Below are positions 57,293-64,000 of a DNA stretch of 64,000 nucleotides, piece by piece. The notes beneath the pieces were generated by a model that searched no databases, had not been told where the DNA came from, and saw only the letters and a program-made list of their open reading frames with translations. The first letter of the stretch is position 1; each line of letters begins with the position of its first letter. Origin of the DNA: Alistipes timonensis JC136 (GTDB lineage: Bacteria > Bacteroidota > Bacteroidia > Bacteroidales > Rikenellaceae); NCBI RefSeq assembly GCF_900107675.1, contig NZ_FNRI01000006.1:186001-250000 (forward strand), read 5' to 3'. Made by a program: the position numbers and the translations under genes.

Positions 57293-60274
57293 TCAGCGTT
57301 TGCTGTCCCCGCTGCCGGCCGAGTTCTCCAAGGCGTTCTCGATCAGGTTTATGACCATCTGTACGGCGGCTTCGTCGTATTTCACGGGGCAGGGAACTGC
57401 CTCCGGGGTGCGCGCGGCATCGAGCCGTCCGGCGGTGAGCAATCCCGAGAGCAGCAGGCAGCCTTTGCCGCTGCCGAACCCGATGCGCAGCACGGGGGTT
57501 CGGGTGAGGTTCTTCCCGGCTGCGGCCAGCGGCACGAGTTCCGTGGCGCTGCCCCGGGCCGAGTTGCGGTAACCGCTGCCGAGGTCGGTGACGCGGACCG
57601 GAGCTTTGGGATTGATTGACATGGCCAGCGCCGGAGCGTCTTCCACCAGAAATTCCACTTTGCGGCGCAACTCCTGCGTCAGCGCTTTGTTGTTGGGCAG
57701 GGAGTCGAAAGCGAAGAATCCGCAGAGTTCGTAGGCGTAGTAGCTGCCCTGTTCCATGCGTCCGATGTCGGCGCCCCGGCGGCTCCACTGCGCCGAGAAG
57801 GCTTCGCGGCTCAATCCCTGCACGTCGAAATCCGCCGCGGGGACGATCAGCCCGCCCCGAAGCCCGTTCCAGAGGGCTGTGTGGCGGGGTGTCAGGCGGC
57901 GCCACAGCTCCGTGTGGACGGAGTCGGGATGGATGTGGCTTTCGGGTTCGGCGGCCTCGGTGCAGGTGAGCGACAGTCCGCCGAAGAGCTCGTAATGCGT
58001 TATTTTCGGGTCGGTCACGCGGGCAACCCCCTGCAGGGGGCCCAATTGACCGTCCTCGGCAGGGTAGCCCTGTCCGAGGTAGCGTTCGCCGATGTCGAGC
58101 ATCACGACGCCTGCGCCTCGGGCGACGGCCTTTTCGATCGTTCTGCGGCAGTCGTCCAGTCCCTCCCAGCTGGCGCGTCCCAATAATAGAAGGTCTGCTT
58201 TTGCGGGGTCGGGGACGGTGCGCAGGCCCAGCCGGTGCGCCAGGGCGAGCAGTTCGGTCTCGGCGGCGGGGATGTGGAGGACGGCTTCGGCCACCGGGGC
58301 CGGAACTTTGGCTTCGAGGACGCGGATGTCCCATTCGGAGACGACGGGGTATTTCACCGCGTCGGTGGGGTTGAGCAGCGTGGTGCGCAGGATGTAGTCG
58401 CCGCATGTGGCGGGCATTTCGATCCGGCACTCGGCGATTCGTTTGTCGTAGGGCTCTACGCGGCATTCTATGGTCTTGGCGAAGCTCCGCCGCGAAAAGG
58501 CGTCGGTGATCTCCACGCGGGCCGTAAGGGTCGAACGGCGGTCGGTGTCGTTGAAGAAGTGGAGCGGGAGGGTGACCTCCTGTCCGGGGATGAAGTTGCA
58601 GTCCCAGATGTCCATGCTGACGGCCTGCGGCGACCAGAGCACCGTCAGGGCGTTCCAGACGTTTTTGGGCCGTCCGTCGCGCAGCGGGCCCAGGAACCAG
58701 TGGTTGCCGTCGGCATAGCTGCTGGCAATGGTGAACGGGGCGACGCCCGCCGCGCCGATCCTCCGCCAGTATTCGGCCACCTTGCCGCACGAGCGGTCGA
58801 GGTGGTGGAGCCGTTCGGCGGCGGTGTGGCTGCGGCCCAGGAAGCGCATGTAGCTCTCGCGGATCGAGGGGTAACCGCCCATCTCGCCGTTGCCGTCGAG
58901 GTAGTTGCCGCCGAATTCATCGACCATGATCGCCTTGGGGAACTGGTCGGCGGAGTCGTAGTAGAGTCCGAGGTTCTCGAACAGGCTCCACCAATATTTA
59001 TGGATGTGCATTACGTCGCGGTCTTCGAGAAGCATGGGCGGGTAGTCCCGGACGATCTCGTCCAGGGCGCTCCACGCAGTCTTCAGCTGTTCGCCCTCGG
59101 TCTCGTTGTAGGGGTGGCAGAGGAGGACCGAGGGGTGGCGGGCCGCCAGGTCGAACCACTTGGGGTACTGCTCCATCAGGCTTTCGCGCGAGGCGGGCAT
59201 ACCGTGGAAGAAGTTCCACTCGTACTGCACGGCCAGTCCGTAACGGTCGCAGAGATCCAGCAGCCGCTCGGGCGGCACGCCGAGGTGGAACCGCAGCAGG
59301 TTGGCGCCGTGCTCCTTCAGCCGGCGGACGATGTTGTCGCGGAACCAGATCGTATCGTAACCCGCTTCGCGGCCTTCGGCGTCGCGCATCCAGCGGTGCC
59401 AGACGACCGTGCCGCCGCGGAGTTTGAGGGGACGGCCGTTGAGGGTGAATTGTTTGTCGGTCACGGCGGCGCGGCGCAGTCCCAGCGATTGCTGCCAGTC
59501 GGAAAGCGTCTCCCCGCGTTCGTCGAGCAGCTCCACGCGGAGGCCGTAGAGGACGGGACGCTCGGGCGACCACTCCCGGAGCAGGCCCCGGTAGCCGAAG
59601 GCGATTTCGTTTTCGCCCGGCAGAGCCGTGCCCGTCCGGGTCAGGAGCTCTTTGGGGCCGTCCGTTACCGTGATGCGGGCCGATGCGGCGCCCGTGCCGC
59701 GGAGACGGTAGCGGAGCGTAACCTGCCCGGCTTCCGGGTCGCAGTCGGTGAGCACGCGGTCGGTGCAGGCGTTCGTATAGAGGTGCAGCACGACATCGTC
59801 CCAGAGCGACGAGGAGCAGTTGCTCCGCCACTGGTCCACCTTGGGGATGAACGAAGCGTCGGCCGGCGGAACGTCGGCCAGCGAGGCGAGCGATATTTCG
59901 AGGGTGATGCGGCTGCCGGGTTTCAGCGTTTCATGGCGCAGGTCGTGCAGCGAGCGGATCATGCCGCCCTCCTGCGACGAAACCAGCTCGCCGTCGACGT
60001 AGACCTCGGGACGGAAGCGTGCGCCTTTCAGTTCGAGTGCCGCGGCGTTCCAGCTTCCGGCCGGCAGCGTGACCTCGCGGCGGTACCAGAGCCGTCCCTC
60101 GGTGTAGCGCGTGGCGTCCATCGGAACGCCCGGAACCAGCGTTGTTCCGGTGTAGTTGCGGTCGATGCCGTATTCCCACGGACCGTTCAGCCAGAGGTCG
60201 GCGTGGCGGGTCTGCGCCGGGGCCGCCGGGGAGCAGAGGAGGAACAACAGCAACAGGGATGCGTATTTTTTCAT
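57293..60274 (-). CDS. Glycoside hydrolase family 2 (third copy), beside the hybrid sensor gene
   Basis: Predicted exported exo-glycosidase of 993 residues. The signal peptide (1-20) is followed by a jelly-roll domain (about 22-185), an Ig domain (about 190-300) and the barrel with acid/base Glu391 in HPYNETEG and nucleophile Glu453 in VDEFGGNYL. The C-terminal 350 residues include a segment like a glutamine-amidotransferase/ThuA fold (AGVVMLDIGERYLGQGYPAE) and are atypical for beta-galactosidases; beta-glucuronidase- or mannosidase-like activities are also possible. The start at 60274 begins the signal peptide, and in-frame sequence upstream is antisense to the sensor gene. It has its own -7 element and lies 133 nt upstream of susC. 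Confidence 0.85.
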   Translation of the reverse strand: MKKYASLLLLFLLCSPAAPAQTRHADLWLNGPWEYGIDRNYTGTTLVPGVPMDATRYTEGRLWYRREVTLPAGSWNAAALELKGARFRPEVYVDGELVSSQEGGMIRSLHDLRHETLKPGSRITLEISLASLADVPPADASFIPKVDQWRSNCSSSLWDDVVLHLYTNACTDRVLTDCDPEAGQVTLRYRLRGTGAASARITVTDGPKELLTRTGTALPGENEIAFGYRGLLREWSPERPVLYGLRVELLDERGETLSDWQQSLGLRRAAVTDKQFTLNGRPLKLRGGTVVWHRWMRDAEGREAGYDTIWFRDNIVRRLKEHGANLLRFHLGVPPERLLDLCDRYGLAVQYEWNFFHGMPASRESLMEQYPKWFDLAARHPSVLLCHPYNETEGEQLKTAWSALDEIVRDYPPMLLEDRDVMHIHKYWWSLFENLGLYYDSADQFPKAIMVDEFGGNYLDGNGEMGGYPSIRESYMRFLGRSHTAAERLHHLDRSCGKVAEYWRRIGAAGVAPFTIASSYADGNHWFLGPLRDGRPKNVWNALTVLWSPQAVSMDIWDCNFIPGQEVTLPLHFFNDTDRRSTLTARVEITDAFSRRSFAKTIECRVEPYDKRIAECRIEMPATCGDYILRTTLLNPTDAVKYPVVSEWDIRVLEAKVPAPVAEAVLHIPAAETELLALAHRLGLRTVPDPAKADLLLLGRASWEGLDDCRRTIEKAVARGAGVVMLDIGERYLGQGYPAEDGQLGPLQGVARVTDPKITHYELFGGLSLTCTEAAEPESHIHPDSVHTELWRRLTPRHTALWNGLRGGLIVPAADFDVQGLSREAFSAQWSRRGADIGRMEQGSYYAYELCGFFAFDSLPNNKALTQELRRKVEFLVEDAPALAMSINPKAPVRVTDLGSGYRNSARGSATELVPLAAAGKNLTRTPVLRIGFGSGKGCLLLSGLLTAGRLDAARTPEAVPCPVKYDEAAVQMVINLIENALENSAGSGDSKR

Positions 60275-60300
60275 TCGGATTGTAGTTTGGTATCTGGAAA

Positions 60301-60308
60301 CAAAAGTA
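60301..60308 (-). promoter_or_regulatory. -7 element for the GH2 gene
   Basis: The plus strand reads CAAAAGTA, so the minus strand is TACTTTTG, 27 nt before the GH2 start. No TTTG is found at the -33 distance. The 147-nt divergent spacer to the sensor gene would hold any regulator site. Confidence 0.45.
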
Positions 60309-60411
60309 GGGAGAAGCCCCGGCGCGGATGTTCGGATATTTCCGGAAAAGGTCGGATATTTTCCGGATATGCCTTCCGGGCATTTGCCGGATGGCGAAAA
60401 AACACTATCTT

Positions 60412-60419
60412 TACCTTTG
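60412..60419 (+). promoter_or_regulatory. -7 element abutting the hybrid sensor start codon
   Basis: TACCTTTG matches TAnnTTTG but ends only 2 nt before the ATG at 60422. TTTG at 60383-60386 would give a 25-nt spacer, longer than usual. If used, the transcript would be leaderless or nearly so. Confidence 0.35.
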
Positions 60420-60421
60420 AA

Positions 60422-63400
60422 ATGAAACCGACGACGCATCTGTATTTTCGTACTCTTCTGATTTTGTCGTGTTTGGCCTTCGGGGTCGCTTCGGCGCGGG
60501 CCGAACGGGTCATCGTGCCCGTGGAGGGAGGCCCGGTCGGGAACTCGATCACCGCGCTGCTGCAGGACGACGACGGGTTCATGTGGGTGGGGACCATCTC
60601 CGGCCTGATGCGTTACGACATGTATTCCTACCGCTATTTCGGCGACAGCGACGGACTGCCCGTCTCGCGGACGATGATCCGCTGCCTGACCCGCGACGAC
60701 AAAGGCCGGGTCTGGATCGGCACGGAGAACGGTGCCGTCGTTTACGATCCCGTGCAGGAACGGTTCCGGCGCATCGGAGGCCGCATTGCCGCCGTCCCGG
60801 TGAAGACCATCACCCGGACTTCGCGGGGGACGATGCTGCTCACCGTGGGCGAAGGCGTCGCCGTGGTCGACCCTTCGTCGCTGGAGTACCGCTTCATCGT
60901 CGGGGAAAATCTGAACAACATACTTGCGATCACGACCGATGCCGGGGGTGACATCTGGGGCTGGAGCCACGGGCAGCTGTCGCGTTTCGACTTTTCGGAC
61001 GATCCGATGTCGCCCCGCATCGACAGCTGGCCTTTCGCTTACCAAGTGCGGGCCATGGCGGTGGACTCCCGCGGAAGGCTGTGGTTCAACGACCGGCGGC
61101 GTCTGATGACGGTGCCGCTGCCGGCCGGAGGTGCGCAAATCCCCCCCCCGACCGTGGTGCGGGGAGGCGTAGATGTCCGTTCGATCCGTATTGACGGTGA
61201 CGACGTGGTGGTCACGTCGTCTTACGACGGCATCCATCTGTTCCGCATCGCGGAGGACGGGAAGCCGGTCCCGGACGGCGTCATGTGGGTCGATCCCGAG
61301 TCGCCCAGCGAGGTCAGCAACAGCGTGCTGTGCATGGAGCGGGACCGGGACGGCAATTACTGGTTCGGGACCGTCGACGGTATCTACGTGGGCTGCGAAC
61401 GTCCCCGCGAGGTATTCCACAACATGTCCGCCGCCGATGCCGGAGGATTGATCCACAACGTCGTGTCGGATGTCTGCCCGGGTCCCGACGGTGCCGTCTG
61501 GGCGGCCACGTCGGGCGGACTGGACCGCATCCGGCGGGTGACGCCGGGGCGTTATGCCGTCGACCATTTCATGCCCCGTCTCCCTTCGGAGAGCGCCGAA
61601 CCGGGCGACAGGAGGCTTCAATCGCTGGCTTTCGACAGCCGGGGAACGATGTGGCTCGGCACGAAGCGGATGCTGCTGTTCTTCGACCCGCAGAGCCGCC
61701 GTTTCTTCGAACGCGGAGAGGTGACCGGACTGCTGGCCCGCTGCGGGGCGCTGTTCAGCAAGGAGCTGCGCTGCGACAGCCGCGGCAACGTCTGGATGGG
61801 CTTCATTTACGGCGGATTGTTCGTCTACGATGCCGCTGCGGAGCGTTGCCGGACGGTGCGGTTTGCCGGTACGGACCTCTATGATGCCAGTCCGCAGGCC
61901 GTGTTGGAGGATGGCGGCGGAAACATCTGGATCGGCACCAAATCCCGGGGGCTGTTGCGTTTCCGGCCCGACGAGGCCGTTCGGGAGGGCGACACGCTCC
62001 GCGTCGAACGTTACGATACCTATTTTTTACAGGATCGGGCGCTTGCCGGATTCGTCAGCATCAATGCACTCTACGCCGCGGTCGACGGAACGGTCTATGC
62101 CGGAACGTCGCACGGGTTGTACCGTTACGATGCCGTCCTCGACCGGTTCGAGGCATGTCCGCTCAATGCCTTCGGCGAGGAGGTCTGGGTGCTCGACATC
62201 ATCGCCGACACTGACGGCGCACTGTGGATTTCGACTATGCAGGGCGTTTACCGTTATACGCCCGGGGCCGGGCAGGCGCCTTTCTACGAATTGTCGGGCG
62301 GCGCTTTCGCACGTCTCGATTACAACCTCGGAAGCTGTTTCGACGCCGACGGAACGCTCTTTCTGGGCGGCATCAACGGCATCACTTATTTCGACCCGCG
62401 GCAGGTAGGGCGTCCGGACGAAGCGGCGAAAGTCTATGTTTCGGGCGTTTCGGTGCTCAACCGGGACATCGTGCCCGACGGCGTTCATCTGGAAGCCAGC
62501 ATCAACCGCTCGCACCGGCTGACGCTCAATTACGACGACTACCAGCTTTCGCTCGACTTTACGACGCTGACATTCGCTCCCGAAAACCGCGAACGGTTCT
62601 ATTACCGCATCGACGGGATGACGCCCGACTGGATTCCGCTCGGGGAGACCAACCGGCTCTCGTTCTCCAACCTCGCGCGCGGGGAGTACATGCTGCGGGT
62701 CAAGGCGGCCGACGCTTCGGGGCTGCTGGGCGAAGGTTCCACCGATATTCTCATAACGGTGCTGCCGCCCTGGTGGCTGACGTGGTGGGCTTACTGCATC
62801 TACGGTGCGCTGGCGCTGCTGCTGGCGGCAGCCGTGGTATGGGTGATTCTGATCCGTTACCGTGCGGCGCAGCAGGTGCGTATGGTGCAGTACAAGCAGC
62901 AGTTGTTCATCAACCTGACACACGGACTGAAAACCCCGCTGACGATGATGCAGGTTCCCCTGCAGCTGATGTCGGACGACCGCGAGCCGCTGAGCGACGA
63001 GGCCCGCCGGGGGCTGCTGGTCATGATAAGCGCCAACGTCAAGAAGCTGGCCAACACGGTCCGGCAACTCATGGAGTTCCGGAAGATCGACCAGAACCGG
63101 GTGTCGATGAACCTGGCGGAGGTCGATATCGTGGAGTACGTGCGCCGTATCTGCGACTATTTCCGGGCGCTTTTCGAATCGAAGGGGCTGCAGCTCGTCT
63201 GCGACCTTCCCGGGGAGACGATCGTGATGACCTTCGACCCCGAGAAGATCGAGCTCGCACTCTACAACCTTTTGCAGAACGCCTATACTTTCACGCATCC
63301 GGGCGGCGAGGTGAGTGTCTCCCTGCGCCGCAGCGGCCGGACGGTCTGCATCGCCGTGCACGATACGGGTATCGGCATCCGCTCGGAGTACCTCGACAAG

Positions 63401-64000
63401 ATCTTCCTTCGCTTCTGGCAGGTGCATGAGTCGGACACGATGCCGCCGCTGGGGGCCGGCATCGGGCTGGCTGTGGCCCGGGAGTTCGTCGAGATGCACA
63501 ACGGCCGCATCGAGGTTGAGAGCCGTTACGGCGCCGGAAGCACCTTTACCATCTGCCTGCCGCTGGAAGCCCGTTACAAGGCCGAGCAGTACTATATCCA
63601 CAAGTCGGACCAGGCGGACGAGGAGCAGATTTTGCCGGTCTACACCAAGCAGTACGCCGAGTCGGATGTCTATGTCGAGAACGATCCCGGCATCGACGAG
63701 TCGAAGTCCAGCACGGTCTATGTCGTGGCCGGCGGCGGCGACATCACGGGGCTGGTGCGGATGGTGCTGTCGGATTACAACGTGCTGCATTACAACAATG
63801 TGGAAGATACGCTGCGGGCCGTGCGCGAGAGGCGTCCGCAGTTGATCCTGATCGACATCGTGGTCTACGACCGTGAAGAGGGGCTTGCGCTCTGTCGCAG
63901 GCTCAAAGGCTCGAAACAGACCGACGACATTCCCGTCGTGCTGCTCACGGCGGACGATACGCCCGAGGATGCGCGGATATTCTGCGAAGCGGGTGTGGAT
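60422..64000 (+). CDS. Hybrid two-component system sensor/regulator (3' end outside window)
   Basis: At least 1193 residues, open to the window end. Signal peptide (about 1-28); a periplasmic two-propeller sensor with blades such as DDDGFMWVGTISGLMRYD, DDKGRVWIGTENGAVVYD, DSRGNVWMGFIYGGLFVYD; a Y_Y_Y domain (about 705-775); one transmembrane helix (about 782-805). The kinase has His834 (LTHGLKTPL), NLLQNAY, DTGIGI and GAGIGLAV. A receiver begins near 1098 with Asp1145 (LILIDIVV). Two positions are odd: the residue after the phospho-histidine is Gly instead of Glu, and the receiver's acidic pair is replaced (VVAGGGD). An AraC-type domain is expected beyond the window. It likely controls locus B and the GH2 gene. 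The C9 run at 61141-61149 is in frame. Confidence 0.93.
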   Translation, partial: MKPTTHLYFRTLLILSCLAFGVASARAERVIVPVEGGPVGNSITALLQDDDGFMWVGTISGLMRYDMYSYRYFGDSDGLPVSRTMIRCLTRDDKGRVWIGTENGAVVYDPVQERFRRIGGRIAAVPVKTITRTSRGTMLLTVGEGVAVVDPSSLEYRFIVGENLNNILAITTDAGGDIWGWSHGQLSRFDFSDDPMSPRIDSWPFAYQVRAMAVDSRGRLWFNDRRRLMTVPLPAGGAQIPPPTVVRGGVDVRSIRIDGDDVVVTSSYDGIHLFRIAEDGKPVPDGVMWVDPESPSEVSNSVLCMERDRDGNYWFGTVDGIYVGCERPREVFHNMSAADAGGLIHNVVSDVCPGPDGAVWAATSGGLDRIRRVTPGRYAVDHFMPRLPSESAEPGDRRLQSLAFDSRGTMWLGTKRMLLFFDPQSRRFFERGEVTGLLARCGALFSKELRCDSRGNVWMGFIYGGLFVYDAAAERCRTVRFAGTDLYDASPQAVLEDGGGNIWIGTKSRGLLRFRPDEAVREGDTLRVERYDTYFLQDRALAGFVSINALYAAVDGTVYAGTSHGLYRYDAVLDRFEACPLNAFGEEVWVLDIIADTDGALWISTMQGVYRYTPGAGQAPFYELSGGAFARLDYNLGSCFDADGTLFLGGINGITYFDPRQVGRPDEAAKVYVSGVSVLNRDIVPDGVHLEASINRSHRLTLNYDDYQLSLDFTTLTFAPENRERFYYRIDGMTPDWIPLGETNRLSFSNLARGEYMLRVKAADASGLLGEGSTDILITVLPPWWLTWWAYCIYGALALLLAAAVVWVILIRYRAAQQVRMVQYKQQLFINLTHGLKTPLTMMQVPLQLMSDDREPLSDEARRGLLVMISANVKKLANTVRQLMEFRKIDQNRVSMNLAEVDIVEYVRRICDYFRALFESKGLQLVCDLPGETIVMTFDPEKIELALYNLLQNAYTFTHPGGEVSVSLRRSGRTVCIAVHDTGIGIRSEYLDKIFLRFWQVHESDTMPPLGAGIGLAVAREFVEMHNGRIEVESRYGAGSTFTICLPLEARYKAEQYYIHKSDQADEEQILPVYTKQYAESDVYVENDPGIDESKSSTVYVVAGGGDITGLVRMVLSDYNVLHYNNVEDTLRAVRERRPQLILIDIVVYDREEGLALCRRLKGSKQTDDIPVVLLTADDTPEDARIFCEAGVD

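Noticed and set aside
61141..61149. Possible frameshift in the hybrid sensor at the C9 run
   Set aside because: Manual translation from 60422 through the run gives a continuous propeller sequence on both sides, so the gene is intact as written.
57293..61621. A 1442-codon version of the third GH2
   Set aside because: The extra N-terminal part lies antisense to the sensor gene; a signal peptide starts exactly at 60274.

Overview
The window looks like a chromosomal segment of a GC-rich Bacteroidota, most likely Alistipes or a close Rikenellaceae relative. The evidence is SusC/SusD pairs, a FecR anti-sigma factor, a hybrid two-component sensor, Bacteroidota-type promoters (TTTG, 19-20 nt, TAnnTTTG), absence of Shine-Dalgarno leaders and GC-rich coding DNA. 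The genus is inferred without a database search.

Layout. (1) 1-8895, plus strand: end of the ribosomal/RNA polymerase operon, rplL-rpoB-rpoC, with a structured rplL-rpoB spacer and a strong terminator after rpoC. (2) 8915-15180: housekeeping genes, namely a small outer-membrane barrel, a PAS-LuxR regulator, serine ammonia-lyase, tRNA-Arg(CCT), a FadL-family porin, a class I aminotransferase coupled to an HU gene, and tRNA-Ser(TGA). (3) 15181-15488: a duplicated block made of the tRNA-Ser 3' end plus its terminator, the likely edge of an accessory region. (4) 15489-33461, minus strand, polysaccharide utilization locus A. In transcription order: BACON/GLUG lipoprotein, FecR anti-sigma, SusC with an STN signalling domain, SusD, two glycoamylase-fold (GH144-type) proteins, GH3, a DNRLRE-like protein of unknown function, GH2, and an ECF sigma factor as last gene. 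(5) 33591-57159, minus strand, locus B: SusC, SusD, SUMF1-fold lipoprotein, GH2, two GH28, STN-esterase fusion, leucine-rich-repeat protein, Ig-like lipoprotein, an unrecognised large secreted protein, GH28, a beta-propeller lyase-like protein and GH105, closed by a 15-bp terminator. (6) 57293-60274, a third GH2 on the minus strand, divergent from (7) a hybrid two-component sensor/regulator that starts at 60422 and runs off the window.

How it works together (inference from family knowledge). Locus B has the GH28/GH105/esterase/lyase-like set expected for a pectic polymer such as rhamnogalacturonan and is probably controlled by the adjacent hybrid sensor. Locus A has the STN-SusC/FecR/ECF-sigma relay, with two GH144-type proteins and GH3 pointing to a beta-glucan, possibly beta-1,2-linked. 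Points most worth attention: the degenerate receiver and H-box of the hybrid sensor, the sigma gene at the distal end of its operon, a large secreted protein and a DNRLRE-like protein of no recognised family, the STN-esterase fusion, and the tRNA-Ser duplication scar. No integrase, transposase, CRISPR array or phage gene was seen.
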